This document shows, one piece after another, positions 28,030 through 37,025 of a stretch of DNA of 64,000 bases. The notes beneath the pieces were generated by a model, which searched no databases, was not told the DNA's origin, and saw only the letters and a program-made list of their open reading frames with translations. The translations under genes were made by a program, and so were the position numbers. Origin of the DNA: Salinimicrobium sp035607535 (GTDB taxonomy: Bacteria; Bacteroidota; Bacteroidia; Flavobacteriales; Flavobacteriaceae); the NCBI RefSeq assembly GCF_035607535.1, contig NZ_JAYDZX010000003.1:248001-312000 (forward strand), read 5' to 3'. Each line of letters opens with the position of its first letter. Position 1 is the stretch's first letter.

Positions 28030-29325
28030 ATGCTTAAGAAAAACCTTTTTTCAAAGATCATGTTCATCCTGATGCTGTTGTTTATTGTGAACATGACGGC
28101 TCAGAATGCTGAAGTGGTACTTACTCCTGCAGCATCGGCTAAGGAAGTCGGGATGAATCCTGAAAGGCTTGAGAAGATTGACAAGATGATCCTCAAAGCA
28201 ATCGAGAAAGGTCAGATCCCGGGAGCGGTGGCATTAATTGCCAAAGAGGGTAAGATCGTCTACCATAAAAGCTTCGGAAAGGCCAATGCTCAGGGGGGAG
28301 ATTTGGAAAAGGATGATATCTTCAGGATTGCTTCTCAAACCAAGGCGATTACTTCCACAGCAGTGATGATGCTGTGGGAAGAAGGTCATTTTCAGCTGGA
28401 CGACCCGGTTTCAAAATTTATTCCTGAATTTAAAGAACCTGTAGTGCTTGAGACCTTCAATGAAAGAGATTCTTCTTACACCACCAAACCTGCAGGAAAG
28501 GAGATCACCATCAGGCAACTTCTTACCCACACTTCGGGTCTGGGATACGGAGTAATCGATTCAGATGACAGGATCCGGAAAATTTACAACAAAGCCGGAA
28601 TTGTGGATCTTTACACCACAAAGGACGTCAGCATTGGTGATAATGTGAAGAAGCTGGCCAAATTGCCTCTAAAGTCAGTTCCTGGGGAAGCATGGCATTA
28701 CAGTGAGGGAATTGATGTGCTGGGTTATCTTGTTGAAGTAGTTTCAGGCCAGCCATTTGATGAGTTTCTTCAGGAAAGGATCTTTGATCCCCTGGAAATG
28801 GAGGATACTCAGTTTTACCTTTCAGCAGAGGATGAGGACAGGCTGGTGGCCGTCCAGCATAAAGAGGACGGAAAATGGCAAAATTTCCCAGTCACTTTTT
28901 ATGATCCCGACTATCCGAAAAAGGGAGCTAAAAGATTTCTTTCCGGTGGTGCAGGGCTTACCAGTACAGCAAAAGACTATGCGAAGTTTCTTCAAATGTA
29001 CCTCAATGGTGGCAGCTACAACGGAAAACAGATCTTAAGTCCCACAACAGTTCATCTCATCCTGAAAAACCATTCCGGAGACCTCATGGGGGATTCTGAT
29101 ACCGACCATGGATTAGCTTTTGGAGTGGTGAACGAAGCGGGTGCCCGCAAGGGTGGTCTGGGCAGCGAAGGAACCTTTGATTGGGGTGGCTATTTCAATA
29201 CCCAGTACTTCGCCGATCCTGAGGAAAATGTAATTGGAATTCTATTGAAACAGACGCAGGGGGATACCGGAGATGAAACCGGATGGAAATTCCGGCAAAT
29301 GGTGATGGCAAGTGTTATCGAGTAG
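28030..29325 (+). CDS. Serine hydrolase of the beta-lactamase/class C family
   Basis: A 431-residue exported protein with signal ending MTAQ. The catalytic SxxK tetrad is in IASQTKAITS, and the Tyr motif is YSEG (HYSEGIDVLG). A C-terminal GGLGSEGTFDWGG stretch takes the place of the KTG box. The family covers esterases, D-aminopeptidases and lactamases; next to an SGNH esterase in a glycan cluster, an esterase role is plausible but unproven. 100 nt separates it from GH29, so it may be on the same transcript. Confidence 0.85.
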   Translation: MLKKNLFSKIMFILMLLFIVNMTAQNAEVVLTPAASAKEVGMNPERLEKIDKMILKAIEKGQIPGAVALIAKEGKIVYHKSFGKANAQGGDLEKDDIFRIASQTKAITSTAVMMLWEEGHFQLDDPVSKFIPEFKEPVVLETFNERDSSYTTKPAGKEITIRQLLTHTSGLGYGVIDSDDRIRKIYNKAGIVDLYTTKDVSIGDNVKKLAKLPLKSVPGEAWHYSEGIDVLGYLVEVVSGQPFDEFLQERIFDPLEMEDTQFYLSAEDEDRLVAVQHKEDGKWQNFPVTFYDPDYPKKGAKRFLSGGAGLTSTAKDYAKFLQMYLNGGSYNGKQILSPTTVHLILKNHSGDLMGDSDTDHGLAFGVVNEAGARKGGLGSEGTFDWGGYFNTQYFADPEENVIGILLKQTQGDTGDETGWKFRQMVMASVIE

Positions 29326-29510
29326 ATTCTCCTGTTAGGGTTTTATTTAATCTGGCTAATAGTTCGACATACCTCTTTCCTTGCAGCCAGCCAGATTTAC
29401 AAAGAATTCCGCACAGTACCCAATAATAAGATCTAAGAGAAACGACTATAAAGCTTTTATTTATTCTACAAAAACAAATAATTACAGTTCTTTAGTAAGT
29501 TCAATAGAAA

Positions 29511-30899
29511 ATGAAAAGAAATATTTATCTAATCCTCCTACTGCTAATGTCTACTGTAGAAGCATTTTCAAATATTAGCCTGCCTGCAATTTTTTCTGAT
29601 AATATGGTGTTACAGCGCAATGCTGAAGTCAGGATCTGGGGCTGGGCGAAACCCGGCGAAGTAGTAAAAATTACGACCAGCTGGAATAAGGACGCACTTC
29701 AAACAAGGGTTGGCAACAATGGAAGCTGGGAAATTCTCCTGCCTACACCCAACCTTCGGGAACCACAGGAGCTGACTATAACAGGTTATAACACTGTAGT
29801 GCTAAAAAATGTACTTCTGGGAGAGGTTTGGCTGGTAAGCGGGCAGTCGAATATGGAGTGGACTGCGGCTGCAGGAATTGATAACGCAGAAGAAGCTATA
29901 GCCGGGGCAGAAAATCCTCAAATCAGGTTTTTCAGTGTTCACCATAGAACTGCAGAATTCCCACAGCAGGATCTTGACGGGCAATGGATCGCGAGTAGTC
30001 CGGAATCTATGAAGCACTTTAGTGCAGTTGCCTATTTCTTCGGAAAAAAACTTCACGAAGAACTTGATGTTCCTATAGGACTTATTAATGCCAGCTGGGG
30101 AGGTACTCCGGCTGAAGTGTGGATACCTGCTGAAGTTATTGAGAAGGATGAGGAACTTTTAAGAGCAGCAAAAATGTTACCCGATGTTGAATGGGGTCCG
30201 CGGGAACCGGGTCTGCTTTTTAATTCCATGATCAACCCTATTACACTTTTTGAAATAGCAGGAGTGCTTTGGTACCAGGGAGAGTCAAACACTGATAATG
30301 CCGACTATTACGAACATATGTTTTCAGCACTCATAGATTCCTGGCGCCAAAAATGGAATTCTAAATTGCCTTTCTATTATGCCCAGATTGCACCCTATGA
30401 TTACGGAGATAACTTCGCCGGTGTCAAAGTAAGAGACGCGCAACGCAGGGTGCTAAAAATGCCAAAAACCGGCATGGTCATGACCAGCGACATTGGAGAC
30501 ATAGAAGATATCCATCCCCGGAATAAAAAAGATGTGGGTTTACGGTTCGCGAATCTGGCCCTAAACGAAATCTACGGAAAGAAAACAGCTGCCTATTTTC
30601 CTCTTTTTGAAAAGGCAGAGAAAAAGAAAGATAGATTGCGAATCTACTTTGCAAATGCTGAACAATTAAAAATTGATAAGGAAAATCCAGTATCTCAATT
30701 TGAAGTAGCCGGTGAAAATGGAGAGTTTCAACTGGTAAAGATGAAAATTAAGAAAGATCACGTTGAACTTGATATAAGTAAGATCGAAGAACCGACACAA
30801 GTGCGCTACTCCTGGCGTAATGCTGCAAGTTCAAACCTCTTCAATGAAGCAGGTCTCCCGGCTTCTAGCTTTCTGGAAGAGATCAATGAAAACAGGTAA
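29511..30899 (+). CDS. Sialate O-acetylesterase-type SGNH hydrolase
   Basis: A 462-residue exported SGNH esterase. Signal peptide ends near VEAFS, and the protein begins with the family-typical LPAIFSDNMVLQR jelly-roll segment. The nucleophile Ser is in SGQSNMEW; WYQGESNT is the second family motif, and a late D-x-H (IEDIHPRNK) supplies the remaining catalytic residues. Relatives remove O-acetyl groups from sialic acid or from xylan and xyloglucan. In this cluster deacetylation of side-chain sugars is the likelier use. Confidence 0.87.
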   Translation: MKRNIYLILLLLMSTVEAFSNISLPAIFSDNMVLQRNAEVRIWGWAKPGEVVKITTSWNKDALQTRVGNNGSWEILLPTPNLREPQELTITGYNTVVLKNVLLGEVWLVSGQSNMEWTAAAGIDNAEEAIAGAENPQIRFFSVHHRTAEFPQQDLDGQWIASSPESMKHFSAVAYFFGKKLHEELDVPIGLINASWGGTPAEVWIPAEVIEKDEELLRAAKMLPDVEWGPREPGLLFNSMINPITLFEIAGVLWYQGESNTDNADYYEHMFSALIDSWRQKWNSKLPFYYAQIAPYDYGDNFAGVKVRDAQRRVLKMPKTGMVMTSDIGDIEDIHPRNKKDVGLRFANLALNEIYGKKTAAYFPLFEKAEKKKDRLRIYFANAEQLKIDKENPVSQFEVAGENGEFQLVKMKIKKDHVELDISKIEEPTQVRYSWRNAASSNLFNEAGLPASSFLEEINENR

Positions 30900-30921
30900 T
30901 GTGCTTTAAAGAGAAAGAATT

Positions 30922-30964
30922 AAGAAAGCCCTTCAAAAATGACACTTTTGAAGGGCTTTCTTTT
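30922..30964. terminator. Strong bidirectional terminator
   Basis: Perfect stem of 15 bp (30924-30938 with 30946-30960), extendable to 17 bp, with a 7-nt loop and TTTT behind it. It separates the convergent esterase gene and the mannan operon and can serve both. Confidence 0.9.
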
Positions 30965-30980
30965 GAACAATAATTCTTTT

Positions 30981-33293
30981 TTATTCCTCTCCCAGCATAA
31001 AAGAAGTTTTTAATGTCTCCATGGAATTTCCACCGACAAAAATCTCAAACTCACCGGGTTCAACTACAAATTCGCCCTGGTTGTTATAAAATCCGAGCTC
31101 ATCTTCACTCAAGGTGAAATTCACTGTTCTTTTTTCCCCTTTTTGAAGGTCTACCAGTTCAAAACCTTTAAGTTCCTTAACAGGTCTTACAGTGCTGCCG
31201 TAAAGATCTCTGATATAAAGCTGAACAACTTCTTTTCCGGCATAATTTCCTGTGTTGGTAACATCTACAGAAACCTGTACATCCTCTCCCATGTCGTATT
31301 GGTTTTTGGTGAGCTTAAGATTATCATACTTAAAAGTAGTATAACTTAGTCCATACCCAAAAGGATAAAGCGGCGTGTTCTCCACGTCCATATAATGTGA
31401 CCAGAAAACCATTTCATCTCCCGGTTGTGGATCTACAGGTCGCCCGGTGTTTTGCTGATTGTAATAGATGGGAGTTTGACCACTGTTTCGTGGAAAGGTC
31501 ATAGGTAATTTTCCGCTTGGGTTGTAGTCTCCGTAGAGCACCTGCGCCACGGCATTTCCGGTTTGGGTTCCCAGTTGCCAGGCTTCTACGATAGCCGGAA
31601 TATTTTCTGCAGCCCAGTCTATGGCGAGAGGACGACCGTTGTTAAGAACAAGCACTACATTTTTGTTGGCAGCGTAAACTTCTTCAAGAAGTTCCTGTTG
31701 AACCCCGGGAAGATCAAGATCTGTACGGCTTCTACCTTCCCCGCTCTGGAAACCGTGCTCACCCAATACCATAACCACCACATCGGCATTTTTTGCAGCT
31801 TGAACGGCTGTAGGGAATCCGCTTTTGTCGGTAGTATTAAACTTCAGCTCATTGATGAAGGTCTCCCTACCCACTACCAGAGGAGCACCCTGTTCAAAGG
31901 TCAGTTTATTGCCTTTGTATTTCTGCATTCCTTCAAGAACCGAAACAGCTGTGTTATCATCTGAAGCTATTCTCCAGCTCCCCAGCGGACTGTTCTTATC
32001 ATCTGCCAAATCTCCTATCAAAGCAATTTTCTGTCCCTGTTTCTTTAGCGGAAGCAGGTTTCCTTCATTCTTTAGAAGAACAATAGATTTTTTAGCCATA
32101 TCCAGCACAGCCTCGTGATGTGCAGGATTGCCTACCACTTCTTTTTCTCTTTGTGCATCGAGATATTTGTAGGGATCATCCATTAAACCTAACTCATATT
32201 TCACCCGAAGAATCCTTCTTACGGCATCATCAACATGCTTTTCATCCAGTTTTCCTTCCTCCACAAGGCCCACAATCTCATTCACATAAGAATAAGCTTC
32301 CATATCCATGTCTACGCCGGCTTCCACAGCTTTTTTGGCAGCCGCTTTTTCGTCCTTTACGAACCCGTGAGTGACCATTTCTTCAATAGACGCATAATCT
32401 GAAATAACAAATCCGTCGAAGTTCCAATTTCCTTTCAGGATGTCCCGTAATAAGAATTCATTTCCTGTCACAGGAATTTCGTCCAGAGTATTAAAGCCGG
32501 TCATAAAAGTTCTTACTCCGGCTTCTTCAGCAGCTTTAAAAGGAGGTAAAACAATGTTGTATAGCGTGGAATTCCCAATGTCTGCTTTGTTGTATTCGCG
32601 ACCTGCTTCAGCAAAACCATAACCGGCAAAGTGCTTGGCGGTGGCAGCAATAGTAAGAGGATCGGAAAGATCATCTCCCTGAAAACCTTTTACTCTGGCA
32701 GCTGCAATTTTGCTTCCCAGGTAAGGATCTTCTCCTCCGCCTTCCATGACGCGGCCCCATCTTGCATCTCTGGATACATCAACCATTGGCGCAAAGGTCC
32801 AGTTGATTCCTGAAGCAGCGGCTTCCGCAGCTCCGACTTCAGCCGACCTTCTTATGGCCTCCAGATCCCAACTCGCAGCCTCGGCCAGTGGAATTGGTGC
32901 TAATGTTTTATATCCGTGAATCACATCAAAACCTATGATTAGAGGAATTCCGAGACGGGATTCATTCACTACCAGTTCCTGCACTGCCCTAACCTGATCT
33001 ATACCTCGAACTGTCAACATGGAACCGACCCGGCCATTTCTCAAATGTTCATATTTTAAAGCAGCATCGCCACCCTGAGGCGCCGGCCCGGTGACTTCCC
33101 AAAACCCGTTGTACTGGTTCATTTGCCCGGCCTTTTCTTCAAGGGTCATGATACTCAGCAGCGAGTCTATCTTTGCTTCTATGCTGTCATTAGAAGATGG
33201 AGAGGAATTCATTTGTCGGTTTTGTTTTGCTGAAAATCCGCTGAGGCACATCAGGGTACCTAAAAGCAGAAAATATTTACTGATTCTTTTCAT
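30981..33293 (-). CDS. GH3 BglX-type beta-glucosidase
   Basis: A 770-residue periplasmic GH3 enzyme, last gene of the mannan operon. The N-terminal signal contains no usable lipobox. Residues about 40-390 form the barrel with GFDVIHGYKT, KHFAGYG and the nucleophile D299 in GFVISDYASIEEM. A sandwich domain with GEHGFQSGEGRSRTDLDLP and a fibronectin III-like end domain follow. Layout is that of BglX. In a mannan operon it could remove glucose from glucomanno-oligosaccharides; beta-mannosidase activity in GH3 is rare. Confidence 0.9.
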   Translation of the reverse strand: MKRISKYFLLLGTLMCLSGFSAKQNRQMNSSPSSNDSIEAKIDSLLSIMTLEEKAGQMNQYNGFWEVTGPAPQGGDAALKYEHLRNGRVGSMLTVRGIDQVRAVQELVVNESRLGIPLIIGFDVIHGYKTLAPIPLAEAASWDLEAIRRSAEVGAAEAAASGINWTFAPMVDVSRDARWGRVMEGGGEDPYLGSKIAAARVKGFQGDDLSDPLTIAATAKHFAGYGFAEAGREYNKADIGNSTLYNIVLPPFKAAEEAGVRTFMTGFNTLDEIPVTGNEFLLRDILKGNWNFDGFVISDYASIEEMVTHGFVKDEKAAAKKAVEAGVDMDMEAYSYVNEIVGLVEEGKLDEKHVDDAVRRILRVKYELGLMDDPYKYLDAQREKEVVGNPAHHEAVLDMAKKSIVLLKNEGNLLPLKKQGQKIALIGDLADDKNSPLGSWRIASDDNTAVSVLEGMQKYKGNKLTFEQGAPLVVGRETFINELKFNTTDKSGFPTAVQAAKNADVVVMVLGEHGFQSGEGRSRTDLDLPGVQQELLEEVYAANKNVVLVLNNGRPLAIDWAAENIPAIVEAWQLGTQTGNAVAQVLYGDYNPSGKLPMTFPRNSGQTPIYYNQQNTGRPVDPQPGDEMVFWSHYMDVENTPLYPFGYGLSYTTFKYDNLKLTKNQYDMGEDVQVSVDVTNTGNYAGKEVVQLYIRDLYGSTVRPVKELKGFELVDLQKGEKRTVNFTLSEDELGFYNNQGEFVVEPGEFEIFVGGNSMETLKTSFMLGEE

Positions 33294-33312
33294 TTTATTA
33301 CTATTTCTAAAT

Positions 33313-34629
33313 CTAATTCTGAAATGCTTCAGGGTTTACAATTTCGTTATATTTTTTTATAAGTTGAAGAGTAGATTCATCCTGGGCAAACACGGTATTG
33401 AGACCCTGTGGTTCTTGTGGAGGATCTCCCGTAAAATCATCTCCCTTTTCCCACTTTCCACGCTTCTGGTCAGTTTTTGCAAAGCCTCCAAAGCCCCAGA
33501 AATTTGCACCTGCCAAATGTCCTTTTTCTTCGTAGCTCTCTCTAATTTTCAGAAAAAGTGCCTCATAGAACTCATCTCTGTTCTCTACTGAAGAGCTTAG
33601 TGCCAGACTTTCCTTTTCCCTTGGAAAACCAAATTCGGAAAGAACAATCGGCTTATTCAGTTTTTGAGCTACTTCCACATGTTCACTAATATACTCATAT
33701 GCATTATCAATAGAAACCTGCAGACTTCCTTTTTCATCTTCTATATCATACCATCCCCAGTTCTTTGGCCACATGTGCGCAGTCAAATAATCGATCTTCG
33801 GATTGGAGTGAAGGGATTCATATTCCTGAAGATCCTGCAAATAGCTTGCTTTTCCTTCGGCCCCTGTTGAGACAAGAGTATTTGGATCCAGTTCATCCAG
33901 TAATTCAACTACTTCTTTTAGCCAGTCCCTGAATGGCTCCCTATCCTCTTCAGTAAAGATCCGCGGCTCGTTTGCCACCTGCCAGGACATGATGGTAGTG
34001 TCATCTGTGTATTTTACTCCTGTATATTGATTGGTTCGACCAATAATGAATCTTATGTGGTCCTGAAAAGCTTCACGACATGGTGTACAGGTATGGAACT
34101 GTTGTGTGTATTCAAAATATTCCGGCCAGGTGTATTTTTCCAGGAATGGATTGGCAACTTCGCCGTAATCGTTCCATTCCAGGTAAGCCGACATTCCGCC
34201 AGACCAGATCCAGTTGTTGTTAAGGTAAAGCACAGCATACATGTCCCTTTTGGCCATCTCGGCTAAAAGAAAATCGAGCCCGGCCAGCAGGTCGTCGTTA
34301 TACTCCCCCTGTTGTGGTTGAAGTGCAGGTTTCACCTGGAAATCCTGAGTACCACCTTCGGCACCCACTAATATTCTCAGGTTATCAATTCCTTTACTCT
34401 TCATGAGATCCAACTCTTTTATAAGGCGTTCTCTATCTCCAATATTACTGGCAGCTATAAGAGGTCCATACCAGTAATTCGCACCCACAAAATAGTAGGG
34501 TTCATTGCCTTTGTAAAAGATCCCGTCTTTAACTGTTATGGGAGCAGGTCTGTTTTTTACATTTTTGAGACTGCTACAGGAGGCAAGGATCATTGTCGAT
34601 GCCAAAGCCAGAAAAATTATTTTTTTCAT
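33313..34629 (-). CDS. GH5 (subfamily 7-like) endo-beta-1,4-mannanase lipoprotein
   Basis: A 438-residue endo-mannanase. Lipobox ILASC (Cys18). The acid/base is E221 in WQVANEPR and the nucleophile E332 in IVLSEFGFPRE. The early segment FVGANYWYG and the LNNNWIWSGG stretch are typical of the GH5_7 mannanases. Probably anchored to the outer membrane facing mannan. It follows the epimerase by 3 nt. Confidence 0.9.
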   Translation of the reverse strand: MKKIIFLALASTMILASCSSLKNVKNRPAPITVKDGIFYKGNEPYYFVGANYWYGPLIAASNIGDRERLIKELDLMKSKGIDNLRILVGAEGGTQDFQVKPALQPQQGEYNDDLLAGLDFLLAEMAKRDMYAVLYLNNNWIWSGGMSAYLEWNDYGEVANPFLEKYTWPEYFEYTQQFHTCTPCREAFQDHIRFIIGRTNQYTGVKYTDDTTIMSWQVANEPRIFTEEDREPFRDWLKEVVELLDELDPNTLVSTGAEGKASYLQDLQEYESLHSNPKIDYLTAHMWPKNWGWYDIEDEKGSLQVSIDNAYEYISEHVEVAQKLNKPIVLSEFGFPREKESLALSSSVENRDEFYEALFLKIRESYEEKGHLAGANFWGFGGFAKTDQKRGKWEKGDDFTGDPPQEPQGLNTVFAQDESTLQLIKKYNEIVNPEAFQN

Positions 34630-34632
34630 GAT

Positions 34633-35823
34633 CTATTGTGTTAGCACCATACATGCACGGGAATTATGATAGGGGCATTTCCACATCCCCAGTTTATCTT
34701 CCTGTTTGTAAGGCAAATTATTTTCATTTATTCTGAAGAACCACTCTCCGTTCTCGTGGTCAATCATATTTTTCCGGGTGAATTTCCAGATGTCCAACAT
34801 CACTTTTCTGAATTTCTCCTCTCCGGAAATCTGGTAAGCATATTGAAGCCCGACCATTGCTTCAGCTTGTTGCCACCAGTGACGATCTGTATCCACTTCT
34901 CCTGAATCCAGGTCTTTTTCATTGATCACCCCTTTACCGGGAATATAGCCTTCCTCTATGAAAGTTTTGGCCACCGGTACAGCAATTGCTTTGGTTCTAT
35001 CGATGAGGTCTTGATTTCCTGAAGCTTTTGCCGCTTCGATCATGAGCCAGATAGTTTCAATGTCATGACCATAGGAAACTAAATTTCCCTCGCGATTCCA
35101 TTCATTGTCAAAAAATAACTGAAAATGTTGAATTTTTGGGTTGTAAAATTTCTCCAGGAAAAGTTCGGTTAGGTTTTCCAGCGCTGCTTTGACCTTTTCA
35201 GATTTTGACACCTTGTATAGGGTAGTGTAAGCTTCCAGAATATGTAGATGGGTATTCATGGTCTTGGCGGAATTCTTATCCTTTTCGCTCAGCCGCATAT
35301 CTTCTATAGGCGACCAGTCTTCCTGAAAAGCCTCCAAATAACCATTAAATTCCCACTCCCTGGCATATTTCTCGATCAGTTCGAACAGCTCAAGTGCCCA
35401 TTCAAGAGCCTCTTTTTCTTCGGAAAGCAAGTAATATTCTGAAAGGGAATAGATCGTAAAAGCCTGGGCATAGATCTGTTTCCTTCTGTTGATGACATTT
35501 CCTCTAAAATCCACTTCCCAGAATACCCCTCCAAAAATGTCATCTTTAAATGCCTTTTTTAGATACTGGTAGGCACGATCGGCTAATGATCCAAGTTCAC
35601 CCGATCTTTCCTTTTTATGGTTAGCAACTGCGGAAAAAGTCCATAGGAGCCGGGTATTGAGGATAATTCCTTTTGAAGCTTCCAGAATTTCTCTATTGTA
35701 ATAATCTCTCTGCCCCACAAAACCTCCGTTTGCTTCATCAATGCTGAAGTTCTTCCAGTAACCGATAATATTCTCGAGTTCTGCTGATAGTTCACTCCTG
35801 AATTGTGTGGCTGCATCTGTCAT
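34633..35823 (-). CDS. AGE-family cellobiose/mannobiose 2-epimerase
   Basis: A 396-residue cytosolic (no signal) alpha/alpha-barrel epimerase. Family features: EANGGF, the central SYGHDIETIWLM motif with the catalytic His, DRHWWQQAEAMVG, and WKCPYHNSRACM at the end. In the Bacteroides mannan pathway this enzyme converts beta-1,4-mannobiose to mannosyl-glucose for the adjacent GH130 phosphorylase. Its ATG overlaps the GH130 stop (TAATG), implying translational coupling. Confidence 0.92.
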   Translation of the reverse strand: MTDAATQFRSELSAELENIIGYWKNFSIDEANGGFVGQRDYYNREILEASKGIILNTRLLWTFSAVANHKKERSGELGSLADRAYQYLKKAFKDDIFGGVFWEVDFRGNVINRRKQIYAQAFTIYSLSEYYLLSEEKEALEWALELFELIEKYAREWEFNGYLEAFQEDWSPIEDMRLSEKDKNSAKTMNTHLHILEAYTTLYKVSKSEKVKAALENLTELFLEKFYNPKIQHFQLFFDNEWNREGNLVSYGHDIETIWLMIEAAKASGNQDLIDRTKAIAVPVAKTFIEEGYIPGKGVINEKDLDSGEVDTDRHWWQQAEAMVGLQYAYQISGEEKFRKVMLDIWKFTRKNMIDHENGEWFFRINENNLPYKQEDKLGMWKCPYHNSRACMVLTQ

Positions 35824-36986
35824 TACATCACTTCTTTATTCCTGTTCACCAAATTTACAATTGAATTTACCGATGCTCTTGAGGTAAGGCCATCTTCGGG
35901 TGTATTCTTTACATAATCCAGCAATTTTTCCACAGTGGAAAATGCTACATGACAGCGGGTATCTGAAGATGCGTAGTAGATAAACACCTTGCCGTCATTA
36001 TCCCTTATCCAGCCATTCCCGAACAATACGTTTGGAACATCCCCGACGGTTTCTTCGTAATTGGGTGCCATAAAATAGCCGGCCGGTTGGTGAATGACCT
36101 TTGAAATGTCATTGAGATCTGTCATGAAAAGGTAAAGCGTATAGCGCAGGCCACCGGCTGTATTTCTTACCCCGTGAGCGAGGTGAAGCCAGCCTTCTTC
36201 GGTTTTAATGGGAGCAGGGCCAAGACCGTTTTTCAGTTCGTACACTGTATGATAGACCTTGTGGTTGATGATCTTTTCATCTTCCAGAACAGGGTTTGTA
36301 ATATCTGTGATATACCCCAGTCCAATTCCGCCGCCTTTGCCTACCTCAATAAATCCGTCCTGCGGGCGCGTATAAAGAGCGTATTTTCCATTCACAAACT
36401 CAGGATGCATCACCACGTTTCGCTGCTGGCCTGAATTGGAGATCAGGTCCGGTAACCTTTCCCACTTTAGAAGATCTTTTGTTCTAACAATTCCTGCATT
36501 GGCAACTGCTGCACTGGTATCGGGATTGGATTTATCCTTGCGTTCTGTACAAAAGACTCCATAGATCCATCCGTCTTCATGTTGGGTGAGTCTCATGTCG
36601 TAAACATTAGTATCCGGCTCTTCGGTCTGCGGTAGTTCCAGAGGTTTATCCCAAAATTCAAAATTGTCCACTCCGTTTGGACTTTCGGCCATTGCAAAGA
36701 AAGATTTGCGATCGTTCCCTTCCACCCTCACTGCCAGCACATATTTGCCTTTCCACTTAATTGCCCCCGGGTTAAAAGTGGCATTTACGCCAATTCTTTC
36801 AAGCCCCAGCGGATTAGTTTCAGCATTGAAGTCGTAACGCCAGTGTAGAGGAGCGTGGGCTGCTGTAACTACCGCATTTTTGTAACGCTGTACAATTTCG
36901 TTTGAATCTTCAACTGGTTTGTTCGGTGTTTTTATCAACTCTTTATGAGCTTTTGTAAGCTGTTCGTATTGAGAAATTTTACCCAT
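35823..36986 (-). CDS. GH130 4-O-beta-mannosyl-glucose phosphorylase
   Basis: A 387-residue cytosolic five-bladed propeller enzyme. It phosphorolyses mannosyl-1,4-glucose to alpha-mannose 1-phosphate and glucose. The proposed catalytic Asp is D130 in NVYDMRLTQHEDG, with phosphate-binding residues in the RNVVMHPEF and HGVRNT segments. Size, the LHWRYDF N-terminus and the epimerase partner fit the GH130_1 mannosylglucose phosphorylases. It sits between the sugar symporter and the epimerase, so import, epimerisation and phosphorolysis are encoded together. Confidence 0.92.
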   Translation of the reverse strand: MGKISQYEQLTKAHKELIKTPNKPVEDSNEIVQRYKNAVVTAAHAPLHWRYDFNAETNPLGLERIGVNATFNPGAIKWKGKYVLAVRVEGNDRKSFFAMAESPNGVDNFEFWDKPLELPQTEEPDTNVYDMRLTQHEDGWIYGVFCTERKDKSNPDTSAAVANAGIVRTKDLLKWERLPDLISNSGQQRNVVMHPEFVNGKYALYTRPQDGFIEVGKGGGIGLGYITDITNPVLEDEKIINHKVYHTVYELKNGLGPAPIKTEEGWLHLAHGVRNTAGGLRYTLYLFMTDLNDISKVIHQPAGYFMAPNYEETVGDVPNVLFGNGWIRDNDGKVFIYYASSDTRCHVAFSTVEKLLDYVKNTPEDGLTSRASVNSIVNLVNRNKEVM

Positions 36987-37025
36987 TATTTTTCTTTTTT
37001 TATTAAAAGCCTGTGGCAGGCAATT

